A stretch of DNA of 40,934 bases from Thermotogales bacterium (lineage in GTDB: Bacteria; Thermotogota; Thermotogae; Petrotogales; Kosmotogaceae): assembly GCA_003561215.1 (NCBI GenBank), contig PWXG01000040.1:1-40934 (forward strand), in the 5' to 3' direction. The notes beneath the pieces were generated by a model. It made no database searches, had not been told where the DNA came from, and worked only from the letters and a program-made list of their open reading frames with translations. This document shows, one piece after another, positions 1 to 8,434 of this stretch (position 1 is its first letter; every line of letters begins with the position of its first letter). Made by a program: the position numbers and the translations under genes.

Positions 1-516
1 GAGGCTGCTTTTGTTGCAGGAGCAAGTATCCTGAACGACATAACGGGCTTATGCTCGGAAAGAATGCTTGACCTAGTCTCTCAAAATGAAGCGCCGATCG
101 TTATCATGCACATGAGAGGAATTCCTGAAAACATGCAGAATAACCCGGAATACGAGGACGTTGTCAGAGAGATCATGGCGTTCCTTGAGTCAAGAGCAGT
201 GAAAGCGATTGAGCACGGAATCAGCAAAGAAAGAATAATCCTGGACCCTGGTATAGGCTTCGGGAAATCATACCGGGACAACATTGAGATTCTTGCGAAT
301 ATTCGCAGGTTCAAGGAACTCGGGTTTCCCATTATGATCGGACACTCCAGGAAATCCTTTATTGGCAAGATCCTCGATCTTCCAGTGGAAGAACGTTTGG
401 AAGGAACTCTGGCAATCACTGCTTATTGTGCAATGAACGGAGTTGAGTTTGTCAGGGTCCATGACGTGAAGGAGAACATCAGAGTGATCGAGACAGTTGA
501 AGCAATCAAGTCATGA
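1..516 (+). CDS. folP: Dihydropteroate synthase, C-terminal part (5' end outside window)
   Basis: The reading frame is open from the first base and ends with TGA at 514-516, so only about the last 171 codons are present. Folate-pathway enzyme that joins p-aminobenzoate to the hydroxymethyl-dihydropterin pyrophosphate. The visible part has the family's GASILNDI strand, the IVIMHMRG strand (family MHMxG), the DPGIGFGK loop and the late GHSRKSFIG motif that binds pterin/phosphate. It is followed after 6 nt by the DivIC-like gene and starts a run of co-oriented, mostly overlapping genes. Identification is firm; the upstream end and promoter cannot be seen. Confidence 0.93.
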   Translation, partial: EAAFVAGASILNDITGLCSERMLDLVSQNEAPIVIMHMRGIPENMQNNPEYEDVVREIMAFLESRAVKAIEHGISKERIILDPGIGFGKSYRDNIEILANIRRFKELGFPIMIGHSRKSFIGKILDLPVEERLEGTLAITAYCAMNGVEFVRVHDVKENIRVIETVEAIKS

Positions 517-522
517 CACACT

Positions 523-840
523 GTGCCCGAACTGGATATACCAAAGAACCTGATTGGACGTGCACACATACCATGTCCCTGGATAGATGCAATCACGGGG
601 ACTCGCCGGGAGTGGTTTGAGATAGCTCGGAAAAGAATATCGATAGGTTTAGCATTCTTCCTGGTGTTACTCTTCTCCTTTCTGATTTACACTAACTACT
701 CTTCCTACAAGAACTACCTGCAGTCACAAGAAAACCTTCAGGAGATCGAGACAAGGTACAGGCAACTACAAGAGCAAATTGAAATAAAGGAAAAGGAACT
801 CGACGCGCTGAGAAGGCTGATAAGCGAAGATGGTCTCTAG
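523..840 (+). CDS. DivIC/FtsB-like septum formation initiator (membrane-anchored coiled coil)
   Basis: 105 residues from a GTG start 6 nt after folP. The N-terminal ~38 residues are cytoplasmic and charged. One transmembrane segment follows at about 40-58 (GLAFFLVLLFSFLIY), then a coiled coil rich in Q, E and L to the C-terminus (ENLQEIETRYRQLQEQ). This is the layout of DivIC/FtsB proteins, which join the divisome with FtsL and FtsQ/DivIB. The longer-than-usual N-terminal tail is notable. The assignment rests on architecture rather than a diagnostic motif, so another small bitopic coiled-coil protein is possible. It overlaps the next gene by 11 nt. Confidence 0.6.
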   Translation: MPELDIPKNLIGRAHIPCPWIDAITGTRREWFEIARKRISIGLAFFLVLLFSFLIYTNYSSYKNYLQSQENLQEIETRYRQLQEQIEIKEKELDALRRLISEDGL

Positions 841-1624
841 AAAACGTGTGTTCGTCACCACATCGCATGGTGCCGGAAAGGATCACAAAGAGAAGGCAAA
901 AGCTTTTGCTTCAGAGCATGGCTACGATTACGTTTCGAGACAGAAGATTGAAGACATATCAAGACTTGTCAATGACGCATATGTGTACGTGTTTTCGAAG
1001 AACAGAATCCTTTCGGTTTTTCATGAAGGAACCGAGCTGTTCTTTCATCCTTCCGTGGCAAAAATCCGAATGCTCAACATTCAGCACGGTCAACCGGACC
1101 ATCTCATATCGAGTCTTTCGTTGGATTCGACCACGACAGTTCTGGACACCACATTGGGCCTGGGTACTGAAGCACTGCTGATTGCAGCTTTTCTAGAATC
1201 TGGTTCAGTCACTGCCCTTGAGAAGTCTGAGCACGTATATAACGTAGTCAGAATAGGTCTCGAGTACTACCCGTATCGCAATCGATGGATGGTCGAAGCC
1301 GCTTCGAGAATCAAACTTGTGAGAAGCTCCTACAAAGAGTATTTTGCTGATAGGGAAGATGCCTCATACGACGTTGTCTACTGTGACCCGATGTTCGAGA
1401 AGCCTAAAATGAGGTCGAGTTCGATAAACGCACTCAGACCTTTCGCCTCCAGCCATCCTCCTTCAGAAAGTGACATTGTCCAGATGAAGAGAATTGCTAG
1501 AAAGCGTGTGGTGTTCAAGGTGCGTGAAACAGACAGGCTCTTTGAAACCCTTCTCAGCATTGGTTTTGAATATGAGAGACGCACCAGCAACGACATCTTT
1601 TTCCTGGTGGCTGAGAACACTTGA
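830..1624 (+). CDS. RsmJ-like class I SAM-dependent methyltransferase
   Basis: 264 residues, ATG start inside the end of the preceding gene. A first ~90-residue domain precedes a Rossmann methyltransferase core with motif I LDTTLGLGTEA, an acidic end of strand 2 (ALEKSE) and a DPMF motif in VVYCDPMFEKPK. The DPMF signature and the first-motif context resemble the RsmJ (16S rRNA m2G1516 methyltransferase) superfamily and its Gram-positive relatives such as YpiP. The target is therefore probably RNA, but substrate specificity cannot be read from sequence. The stop overlaps the TTG start of miaA, pointing to translational coupling. Confidence 0.7.
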   Translation: MVSRKRVFVTTSHGAGKDHKEKAKAFASEHGYDYVSRQKIEDISRLVNDAYVYVFSKNRILSVFHEGTELFFHPSVAKIRMLNIQHGQPDHLISSLSLDSTTTVLDTTLGLGTEALLIAAFLESGSVTALEKSEHVYNVVRIGLEYYPYRNRWMVEAASRIKLVRSSYKEYFADREDASYDVVYCDPMFEKPKMRSSSINALRPFASSHPPSESDIVQMKRIARKRVVFKVRETDRLFETLLSIGFEYERRTSNDIFFLVAENT

Positions 1625-2547
1625 ACGCTATCATGATTCTCGGGCCGACAGCCGCAGGCAAAACGGAGCTGCTGTTTCAGCTAGCCAGGGACTATCCTAT
1701 CGAGATTATCTCACTTGACTCCAGGCAAACATACAGGCACATGGACATCGGCACGGCCAAACCCACCCCTGAAGAACAGGAAGAACTCCCTCATCATCTC
1801 ATTGACATCTGTAATCCTGACGAGAGATTCGATGTATACAGGTTTAGAGAGCTTGCAATGGGTGCTGAAAGAAAGATAAGGGAGCAGGGCAAGATTCCTG
1901 TCTTTGCTGGAGGATCCGGATTATATGCTGACTCGCTTCTGAGAGGCCTGGTGAAGAATGTGCCGAGAAACGACCAGGTTCGTTCCGCCCTGGCCAAACT
2001 GGAGACAGACTACCCGGGATTGATGCGAAGGCTCTTGCTCGTTTTCGATCCAGAAGCAGCAAAGCGAATTCATCCAAATGACGTCAAGAGAACACAAAGG
2101 TATCTTGAAGCATTTTTTGTCACAGGAAAGCGATTGTCAAGGTTACAGCAAGAGGAGACAATTTCTGATCGATTCACTGTTATACTAGTAGACAGAGAGC
2201 GCAGTGAGCTTCACTCGCGCATTGCTGTTCGTGTAGATAGGATGAAGCATGTCGGACTTACTCAAGAAGTCATAAATCTCGTCAAAATGGGTTTCAGCTG
2301 TAATTTGAACTCGATGCGGACAATAGGCTATGCGGAGATATGTGAGTATTTACAGGGGATGCATGATGAGGAAAAGGCTTTTGAACTAATAAAGCGAAAT
2401 ACCAGGCGTTACGCTCGAAGGCAGATAATCTGGTTCAGACGATATAAAGGCGCACTCAGATTGAACCTATCAAATATACGTCAGTCGGAGATTAGTAGAC
2501 TTTTTGCGGGAGTATTTGATTCATTTTGGGGGGATGACCATGGCTGA
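1621..2547 (+). CDS. miaA: tRNA dimethylallyltransferase
   Basis: 308 residues, TTG start in a TTGA overlap with the preceding stop. It transfers a dimethylallyl group to A37 of tRNAs reading UNN codons. Visible motifs are the P-loop GPTAAGKTEL at about residues 8-17, SLDSRQTYRHMDIGTAKPT (DSxQ substrate motif), a HHLID element, FAGGSGLY and the C-terminal RRYARRQIIWFRR stretch typical of MiaA. Length is normal for the family. The following hfq gene overlaps its 3' end by 8 nt; miaA-hfq-hflX is a conserved neighbourhood in many bacteria. Confidence 0.96.
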   Translation: MNAIMILGPTAAGKTELLFQLARDYPIEIISLDSRQTYRHMDIGTAKPTPEEQEELPHHLIDICNPDERFDVYRFRELAMGAERKIREQGKIPVFAGGSGLYADSLLRGLVKNVPRNDQVRSALAKLETDYPGLMRRLLLVFDPEAAKRIHPNDVKRTQRYLEAFFVTGKRLSRLQQEETISDRFTVILVDRERSELHSRIAVRVDRMKHVGLTQEVINLVKMGFSCNLNSMRTIGYAEICEYLQGMHDEEKAFELIKRNTRRYARRQIIWFRRYKGALRLNLSNIRQSEISRLFAGVFDSFWGDDHG

Positions 2548-2779
2548 AAAGTACAATCTGCAGGACAGATTTTTGAACCTTCTTCGAATCAACAAGATTG
2601 AGGTTAAAGTGTTTCTGGAAGGAGGGTTCCAGACAAAGGGGCTTGTGAAATCTTTTGACAACTTCACAATTCTGTTGGAAGATGGGCAGGAACAGACACT
2701 AGTTTACAAACACGCAATAAAGATGATGAATCCCAGAAAATACGTCAAACTCACGCCATCGAACAAGAAGGAGGACTAA
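2540..2779 (+). CDS. hfq: RNA chaperone Hfq
   Basis: 79 residues from the ATG at 2540 (MAEKYNLQDRFLN), chosen because a G-rich Shine-Dalgarno run (2527-2533) lies 6 nt upstream; an ATG at 2534 would add two residues. Sm fold: Sm1 contains VFLEGGFQTKGLVKSFDNFTILL, and Sm2 is reduced to the usual YKHAI (family YKHAIST). The NLQDRFLN N-terminus contributes to the proximal RNA-binding face. It forms a hexamer that pairs small RNAs with mRNAs. It overlaps the end of miaA by 8 nt and lies directly before hflX. The tail after Sm2 is short and basic. Confidence 0.96.
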   Translation: MAEKYNLQDRFLNLLRINKIEVKVFLEGGFQTKGLVKSFDNFTILLEDGQEQTLVYKHAIKMMNPRKYVKLTPSNKKED

Positions 2780-2781
2780 CC

Positions 2782-4032
2782 ATAGGGAGAAAGGCAATTC
2801 TACTTGTAGGGTACCTCAAGACTGAAAGTAATACCCTCTCTTCGACCATCGAAGAAATGGAACAGCTTTCCAGAACCGCAGGTTTTCTTGTTGCTGAAAC
2901 CGTTGTTCAGCGTGTCGATTCGCCGGGGTTTGCTTCTTACCTTGGAACCGGTAAGATTCAAAGGATCAAGAACCTGGTAATAGATACGGGAGCATCCGCT
3001 GTAATAACCAGGCACAACTTGAAACCTTCGCAAATGCTTACCCTTGAGAGAGCTCTTGGAGTAGAGATTGTCGATAGGACCCAACTCATTTTGCAGATCT
3101 TCAGTGATCACGCAAAAACAAGGGAAGGGAAGCTTGAAGTAGAGCTTGCGCAACTGAAGTACGAGCTTCCGAAGCTAACCGGTATGGGGCATTCACTGTC
3201 GCAGACCGCTGGAGGCATAGGCACGCGTGGACCCGGAGAACAGTTACTGGAAAAGGACAGGAGAAAACTGTCGAGGAGGATCCGCTTTCTTGAAAAGCAG
3301 CTAAAGCTTCTAAGAAAGGATCGTGAACTCACTCGAAAGAAGCGAATGCTTTCTGATATTCCAGTTGTATCTTTTGTCGGCTACACAAATGCCGGTAAAT
3401 CCACAATCGTCTCTGCACTCAGTTCTTGTGAGTTGATCGTGGAGGACAAGCTTTTCTCAACGCTTGATACTAGAACAAAAAGAGTGAAACTTCATACAGG
3501 ACAAACTGTTCTCGCCACCGATACTGTCGGGTTCATCAAGGACCTCCCTCATTATCTGATGCAGTCCTTCAGATCGACACTGGAAGAGGCAGCATTTGCA
3601 GATCTGATCGTGAAAGTCGTCGATGCTTCGGATTCTTTTGTGCGCAACAAGTTAAGGACTGTCGACGAGACGTTGAAAGAGATCGGTGCCAACAGCGTGC
3701 CTTCGATCGTCGCTCTCAACAAGATCGACAGATGCGCCAACAGCTGGTTGGAAGAACTGGAAAGGGCTTTCCCGGGGGCTGTATTGATAAGCGCACAGAA
3801 GCTGTACAACCTGGAAGAACTCGAGAAAGCGATAGACGACTTTATGCGAAAAGAGTTTGTTGAGGAGACGATTGAGATAAACCAGGACTCCGTACCGACA
3901 TTCATGCGTTTCAGAAATCATCTTACCGTCATAAAAGAGGAATACCTTGGAGAAAAAGTCAAGATTCGATATTCCGCTTCAGAAAAGACGCATAAGAAGT
4001 TGGTTTCCAGTCTGAAGGAGGTAGGATCATGA
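2782..4032 (+). CDS. hflX: Ribosome-associated GTPase HflX, probably using an ATA start codon
   Basis: Ribosome-splitting GTPase. The N-terminal HflX domain (VGTGK-like LGTGKIQRIK; EVELAQLKYELPKL; GGIGTRGPGEQ) precedes a G domain with G1 GYTNAGKST, G3 DTVG, and G4 NKID. The first canonical start in frame is ATG 2857, but the frame is open upstream and encodes RKAILLVGYLKTES, which matches the conserved first beta strand of HflX. The only codon well placed behind the AGGAGG at 2769-2774 is ATA at 2782 (7-nt spacing). I therefore extend the gene to 2782 (416 residues). The next gene overlaps in ATGA. Confidence 0.92.
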   Translation: MGRKAILLVGYLKTESNTLSSTIEEMEQLSRTAGFLVAETVVQRVDSPGFASYLGTGKIQRIKNLVIDTGASAVITRHNLKPSQMLTLERALGVEIVDRTQLILQIFSDHAKTREGKLEVELAQLKYELPKLTGMGHSLSQTAGGIGTRGPGEQLLEKDRRKLSRRIRFLEKQLKLLRKDRELTRKKRMLSDIPVVSFVGYTNAGKSTIVSALSSCELIVEDKLFSTLDTRTKRVKLHTGQTVLATDTVGFIKDLPHYLMQSFRSTLEEAAFADLIVKVVDASDSFVRNKLRTVDETLKEIGANSVPSIVALNKIDRCANSWLEELERAFPGAVLISAQKLYNLEELEKAIDDFMRKEFVEETIEINQDSVPTFMRFRNHLTVIKEEYLGEKVKIRYSASEKTHKKLVSSLKEVGS

Positions 4033-5039
4033 GATTCCGTCTTGTGCTGCTCGTAATTATTGTTGCTTCAGCGATTGTCTTTGCTCAATTGAGCTTCCCG
4101 ATTCCGAGAGCCGTAGACGTAACCGGTTATTTCGGCGAGTTCAGAGGAACATCCAGAGAGCTTTCGTATTCCGGCCACTTCCATACAGGCATTGATGTTT
4201 CTACCGGCGGAAGGATAGGAGTAGATCTGATAGCTTCGGAACAAGGATATGTCTCCTCGATAATGATCAACCACCCTCTTTACGGTACTGCCCTGATCCT
4301 GGCATTACCTGAGACAGAGAACATCATTACAAACGAGAAGGGAGTTGAGCTTCTTTTCGCTCATCTCGATAGTGTGGGAGACTTCTCAACAGCAGCGGGA
4401 AGACGACTTGGCGATATGTACAGCAAACTCCGTCAAGAATTCGGGCAAGAGTTCGTTGAAGCTGAATTTGACCCCAGAGAGTTCCGGTTCAGCAAGGGAG
4501 ATATTATCGGTAAGACGGGCGATACGGGAGATGTACCGCCACACCTTCACATTGAAGTCAGAGACATGAGCTCAGAGCTTTACATAAATCCAGGATACTA
4601 CTTCAACCTCGGAAACCCTGATTCAGAAGTTCAGATACTGGAGATCCGGGCTGGAGGAAGGAGTTTTCGGCTTGACGCAGGTGCAAATCCCCTTGTCGAG
4701 ATCACCGAAGGGACGGTACTCAGTGTCAGAACTCATGTAAGACTGCGTCACAATGTAAGTCCAAGGAGAATTGAGCTTTTCATAGGTGATTTGCTTGTCT
4801 ATCAAATAGACTTCTCCCATTTCACTGAACATGAGAGGTACACAGTCGACAATGTATACACAAACTCTACCAAGACAGTCTACTGGTTTCTTCTGAGAAC
4901 CCCTTACGAATCGAATCTCGTCACTGCCAACCGCTGGGATTCGGTGGACCTTTCGGAAATCCAGCAAGCAAGGCTCGTCGTGAGGGATCATTGGGGGAAC
5001 ACCGCCGAGCGAACCTTCAGAATAGTTTCACAGAGGTGA
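4029..5039 (+). CDS. Secreted/periplasmic M23-family metallopeptidase
   Basis: 336 residues, ATG in an ATGA overlap with hflX. An N-terminal signal peptide (MRFRLVLLVIIVASAIVFA) is followed by a peptidase M23 (LytM) domain. The zinc ligands are all visible: H52 and D56 in GHFHTGID, and H174 in PPHLHIEV, with the catalytic-type histidine in FAHLD (H112). About 70 residues are inserted between the central strand and the final HLH motif, and a beta-rich C-terminal region of ~140 residues follows that I do not recognise. It probably cleaves peptidoglycan cross-links or acts as an activator at the cell wall; the full zinc set argues for an active enzyme. Confidence 0.85.
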   Translation: MRFRLVLLVIIVASAIVFAQLSFPIPRAVDVTGYFGEFRGTSRELSYSGHFHTGIDVSTGGRIGVDLIASEQGYVSSIMINHPLYGTALILALPETENIITNEKGVELLFAHLDSVGDFSTAAGRRLGDMYSKLRQEFGQEFVEAEFDPREFRFSKGDIIGKTGDTGDVPPHLHIEVRDMSSELYINPGYYFNLGNPDSEVQILEIRAGGRSFRLDAGANPLVEITEGTVLSVRTHVRLRHNVSPRRIELFIGDLLVYQIDFSHFTEHERYTVDNVYTNSTKTVYWFLLRTPYESNLVTANRWDSVDLSEIQQARLVVRDHWGNTAERTFRIVSQR

Positions 5040-5043
5040 TTTT

Positions 5044-5355
5044 GTGTTCTTCAAGAAGAAAAAGAAGAGTATCTCCAAAAACCCGTTCTACAATAGCGGG
5101 GAGAATCTAGTGATCTACTTCAGGTGTGACAAATGCAACGAAACCTTCAGGAGTCATTTGAGAAAGTACTACGATATTGCTGTAGATTATGCAAAGGGCG
5201 GAAGTATGTACAGCCTTCAGAAGGAATACATAGGAAGTAAGTGCCAAAATAGAATCCAGATCTCAGCAGTTTTCAATAGAGCATTCAGACCCCAGACGTA
5301 CGAGATTACCGGGGGGTCTTTTATTGCAGAGGAAGAATTTGAAAAGCAAAGCTAG
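5044..5355 (+). CDS. Conserved hypothetical small protein with CxxC motif
   Basis: 103 residues, GTG start 4 nt after the M23 gene with GAGGTG close upstream. It begins with a very lysine-rich stretch, and has a CDKC pair near residue 29 plus a third Cys near residue 62 (SKCQNR). The rest is a mix of charged and aromatic residues without membrane segments or signal peptide. The CxxC suggests a small metal or zinc site, but I recognise no named family. Position between an M23 peptidase and metK in a tightly packed run suggests co-transcription only. Confidence 0.7.
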   Translation: MFFKKKKKSISKNPFYNSGENLVIYFRCDKCNETFRSHLRKYYDIAVDYAKGGSMYSLQKEYIGSKCQNRIQISAVFNRAFRPQTYEITGGSFIAEEEFEKQS

Positions 5356-5379
5356 TAGCTTTGGTCAAGGAGGAAACAG

Positions 5380-6606
5380 ATGAAGAAATGGTTATTCACA
5401 AGTGAAAGTGTAACGGAAGGACACCCTGACAAAGTTGCAGACCAGATCTCGGACGCCATACTGGACGCTCTGCTTGAACAAGACCCTAATTCACGAGCAG
5501 CTGTAGAAACTCTTCTCGCAACCGGCATTGCCGTGATCGCGGGAGAGGTAACGACAAGGGCATATGCCGATATAGCGAGAGTAGTGCGCGATACTATAGT
5601 GGATATCGGCTATACAAGAGCGAAGTATGGATTCGACGGTGAAACCTGCGCTGTCTTTACGAGCATTGAAGAACAGTCTCCCGACATAGCGCTTGGTGTA
5701 GACACGTCTTATGAAGCCAGGCATGAACGAAAGAACGACTACGACCTGATAGGTGCAGGCGATCAGGGGATGATGTTCGGATATGCCACTTCGGAGACCC
5801 CCGAAATGATGCCTCTTCCTATTGTTCTTGCTCACAGGCTGGCTTTTGCTCTTGCAAGGGCAAGAAAGACCAAGACCGTTAAGGGGTTCAGACCGGATGG
5901 AAAGAGCCAGGTTACAATCCAGTACGAGGGAGACAGAGCTGTTGGGGTCAAAACAATTGTAGTGTCTACACAACATGATCCCGAGCTTTCTACGCTTGAT
6001 ATCGAAAATGCGGTCAGAGAGTACGTGATCAAGCCCTCCATACCGGAGAGTCTCATGATGAATGATATACAGTTGTTCGTCAATCCTACCGGAAGATTTG
6101 TAAAGGGAGGTCCTGCGGCAGACACCGGACTCACCGGGCGGAAAATAATCGTTGATACCTATGGCGGCTGGATTCCCCATGGGGGCGGTGCTTTCAGCGG
6201 GAAAGACGCCACCAAGGGGGACCGTTCCGCTCATTACATGGCCAGATATGTTGCGAAGAACGTTGTCGCTGCCGGCCTTGCAGAGCGCATGACTCTTCAA
6301 CTCGCATATGCCATCGGAGTGGCGCACCCGGTTTCCTTCATGATTGACACTCATGGGACAGAGCAGGTTGACCCGGAAAGACTTGAGAAGACGCTCATAG
6401 AGATGTTTGATTTCCGTCCTGCGGCGATAATCGACCATCTTAAGCTGACCAGGCCTTTGTATAAGAGAACTGCTGCATATGGACACTTTGGAAGAACTGA
6501 CTACTTGTTTTCGTGGGAAAAGACTGATGCCGTTCAAGAACTACAACGAGCTTTCAATTTTTCGGATCGCGTGATAGAATCAACTGGAACGGAAAGGAGG
6601 ACCTGA
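5380..6606 (+). CDS. metK: S-adenosylmethionine synthetase
   Basis: 408 residues; ATG preceded by AAGGAGG at good spacing. It makes SAM from methionine and ATP. Family motifs in order: [19 protein letters not shown] near the N-terminus, [12 protein letters not shown], and the glycine-rich GGGAFSGKD loop followed by [13 protein letters not shown]. In the loop segment this protein reads [12 protein letters not shown] where the family usually has KDPTKVDRSAAY or close variants, so two or three normally invariant positions differ. Length is normal. It supplies methyl groups for the methyltransferases in this window (RsmJ-like, PrmA). rpsT follows after 3 nt. Confidence 0.97.
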   Translation: MKKWLFTSESVTEGHPDKVADQISDAILDALLEQDPNSRAAVETLLATGIAVIAGEVTTRAYADIARVVRDTIVDIGYTRAKYGFDGETCAVFTSIEEQSPDIALGVDTSYEARHERKNDYDLIGAGDQGMMFGYATSETPEMMPLPIVLAHRLAFALARARKTKTVKGFRPDGKSQVTIQYEGDRAVGVKTIVVSTQHDPELSTLDIENAVREYVIKPSIPESLMMNDIQLFVNPTGRFVKGGPAADTGLTGRKIIVDTYGGWIPHGGGAFSGKDATKGDRSAHYMARYVAKNVVAAGLAERMTLQLAYAIGVAHPVSFMIDTHGTEQVDPERLEKTLIEMFDFRPAAIIDHLKLTRPLYKRTAAYGHFGRTDYLFSWEKTDAVQELQRAFNFSDRVIESTGTERRT

Positions 6607-6609
6607 TAA

Positions 6610-6888
6610 GTGCCTAACAATGCATCAGCAAAGAAAAGGGTAAGGCAAGCAAGTGGAAGAAGACTCGAGAATAGGGTTGTGAAAACGCGCTATAGAGGAG
6701 CGACAAAGAAGCTTCTCCTGGCGATCGATAGTCAAGAACCAGCAGATAGAGTTGAAAACCTGCTTACTGAAGCATATTCTGCCCTGGATAAAGCTGCGAA
6801 GAAAGGGGCGATTCACAGAAACCAGGCATCCAGAAGAAAAGCTAGACTGGCAGCCAGAGTGAAGTCCTATTCGAAGCCGGTAGAGTGA
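6610..6888 (+). CDS. rpsT: 30S ribosomal protein S20
   Basis: 92 residues, GTG start with AAAGGAGG upstream overlapping the end of metK. Basic, almost all-helical protein with the S20 signature (MPNNASAKKRVRQ at the start; a KAAKKGAIHRNQASRRKARL helix near the end). It binds the 5' domain of 16S rRNA. It is the last gene of the + strand run and is followed by a strong inverted repeat. Confidence 0.96.
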   Translation: MPNNASAKKRVRQASGRRLENRVVKTRYRGATKKLLLAIDSQEPADRVENLLTEAYSALDKAAKKGAIHRNQASRRKARLAARVKSYSKPVE

Positions 6889-6900
6889 TTGGCTTTCCCT

Positions 6901-6938
6901 ACAGACAAGAGGGCGGCATTGGCCGCCCTCTTGTCTGT
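6901..6938 (+). terminator. Strong hairpin between convergent rpsT and ABC ATPase genes
   Basis: A perfect 17-bp inverted repeat (6901-6917 and 6922-6938, starting ACAGACAAGAGG) with a 4-nt ATTG loop. It lies 12 nt after the rpsT stop and about 20 nt from the stop of the convergent ABC gene. No T-tract follows on either strand, so it may act as a bidirectional terminator, a transcript-end stabiliser, or both. Confidence 0.75.
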
Positions 6939-6959
6939 ACCAAGCAATAGAAGCCCTTC

Positions 6960-8096
6960 CTACGTCTCAAAATCCTTCAAACTATGCTTTCCGAACAGTA
7001 TGTTTTCTTCGGTTTCCTTATTGAAGATGTGTGCCATGGTCATATCAAGAACAAGATCCATCTTGGAACCAGCTGCGGCCCGCGTTTTTGGATCTACCTT
7101 GGCTACGACTTCATCATCACCGATTCTTGCATGAATGAGAGTCTCGCTCCCCAGAGGTTCGACAACCTCACACTCACCTTCAACAGTGAACTCTTCCGAT
7201 ACATCCTTTGCGAACATTCTGTCGTACATGTCTTCAGGTCTAATTCCCAAGAGCACTTCTTCATCCTTGTATTCTTCAAGAGCCTTGGAAAGCCTATCGG
7301 GTATGGCTACTTCGAGAGCTTCTTTCGCGAACCAGATCTTGCCGTCCTGGCGTCTGAGCTTTCCGTTCATGAAGTTCATTGCGGGGGTGCCGATGAAGCC
7401 GGCAACAAACAGATTCCTCGGCTCGAAGTAGACAGTATAAGGATCTCCTATTTGCTGGATGATCCCGTCCTTCATGATGACTATCTTGTCGGCCATCGTC
7501 ATTGCTTCGACCTGGTCATGAGTAACATAAACAATCGTGGCTTCGAGATTCTGATGTAACCTCTTCAATTCGGCTCTCATCTGAACCCTTAGCTTGGCAT
7601 CGAGGTTGGAAAGGGGCTCGTCAAACAAGAAGACCTTGGGGTTTCTCACGATTGCACGCCCGACGGCCACTCTCTGTCGCTGCCCTCCAGAAAGCTGTTT
7701 GGGTTTTCGATCGAGTAGCTGCCCAATTCCTAGAATTCTTGCTGCTTCATCCACTCTCTTCTTGATCTCTGCCTTAGGGGTCTTTCGGAGCTTCAATCCG
7801 AAAGCCATGTTTTCGTAAACACTCATATGAGGATACAGAGCATAGTTCTGGAAAACCATTGCAATATCACGGTCCTTAGGTTCAACATCATTGACAACCT
7901 TATGTCCAATCTTGATCGTTCCTTCCGTGATCTCTTCCAGTCCCGCGATCATCCTCAGTGTCGTAGTCTTCCCGCAACCAGAAGGACCTACAAGAACCAC
8001 GAACTCCTTGTCCTCGACTTCTACGTTCACGTCCGCGACCGCTCTGAATCCGTTCGGGAAAACCTTCCCAATCTTCTCAAGCAACACTTCAGCCAT
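6960..8096 (-). CDS. Sugar ABC transporter ATP-binding protein (MalK/UgpC/MsmK type)
   Basis: 378 residues from the ATG at 8094-8096, which follows GGAGGTG; a longer frame exists but adds unrelated residues. Walker A GPSGCGKTT at 37-45, Q-loop VFQNYALYPH, signature LSGGQRQR at 135-142, Walker B FLFDEPLSNLDAKLR with the D-loop, then the switch histidine in YVTHDQVEAM. The remaining ~140 residues are the OB/TOBE regulatory domain characteristic of carbohydrate importers. No permease or binding protein gene is adjacent, so it probably serves several sugar transporters as a shared ATPase, as MsmK does. It lies 13 nt after the antitoxin-like gene and is probably co-transcribed with it. Confidence 0.93.
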   Translation of the reverse strand: MAEVLLEKIGKVFPNGFRAVADVNVEVEDKEFVVLVGPSGCGKTTTLRMIAGLEEITEGTIKIGHKVVNDVEPKDRDIAMVFQNYALYPHMSVYENMAFGLKLRKTPKAEIKKRVDEAARILGIGQLLDRKPKQLSGGQRQRVAVGRAIVRNPKVFLFDEPLSNLDAKLRVQMRAELKRLHQNLEATIVYVTHDQVEAMTMADKIVIMKDGIIQQIGDPYTVYFEPRNLFVAGFIGTPAMNFMNGKLRRQDGKIWFAKEALEVAIPDRLSKALEEYKDEEVLLGIRPEDMYDRMFAKDVSEEFTVEGECEVVEPLGSETLIHARIGDDEVVAKVDPKTRAAAGSKMDLVLDMTMAHIFNKETEENILFGKHSLKDFET

Positions 8097-8109
8097 CAAT
8101 ACACCTCCA

Positions 8110-8370
8110 TCATTCTTCGTCAATCTCGACAATAAGATCCAGAATACTCTTATCGAAAGCCTTTTCACCAACATCTATCAGGTAAAGATCAAATACCTGC
8201 TCCAAGAACTTGTTTACCCTCACGTACTTTTCATAGTTCATTATCACTGCTGTCGGAATACCATTCTTTGTTATAATTGAGTCACCGCAAGCTGTTTCAT
8301 CGATCACCCTCGAAAGGTGGGCCTTGGTATCCGCAACGGAGTAGAAGTTGAGTTCGTGTAGATGTGGCAA
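8110..8370 (-). CDS. Phd/YefM-type antitoxin-like protein, no toxin partner nearby
   Basis: 86 residues, TTG start preceded by GAGGTG. The N-terminal ~50 residues match the Phd/YefM fold: VADTKAHLSRVIDET, then ITKNGIPTAVIMNYEKY, the beta-alpha pattern used for DNA binding and dimerisation. The C-terminus is acidic (DLIVEIDEE), where a toxin-neutralising tail would lie. Neither neighbour is a RelE, Doc or VapC toxin: the gene before it is the divergent nqrB and the gene after it is an ABC ATPase. It may be a solitary antitoxin or a local transcription regulator. A near-consensus promoter lies just upstream. Confidence 0.8.
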   Translation of the reverse strand: MPHLHELNFYSVADTKAHLSRVIDETACGDSIITKNGIPTAVIMNYEKYVRVNKFLEQVFDLYLIDVGEKAFDKSILDLIVEIDEE

Positions 8371-8387
8371 CTTATCACCTCAAAAAC

Positions 8388-8417
8388 ATTATAGAGCATG
8401 ACCATAATAATAGTCAA
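8388..8417 (-). promoter_or_regulatory. Sigma70-type promoter for the antitoxin-ABC ATPase pair
   Basis: On the minus strand TTGACT (8412-8417) and TATAAT (8388-8393) are separated by 18 nt. The -10 ends 17 nt from the TTG start of the antitoxin-like gene. This is one of the best promoters in the window and also lies in the divergent gap to nqrB. Confidence 0.75.
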
Positions 8418-8434
8418 GCTTCTTGGAGGAAACT

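Noticed and set aside
5491-6537. 348-codon minus frame inside metK
   Set aside because: Entirely antisense to metK, no recognisable domain; long only because of codon bias.
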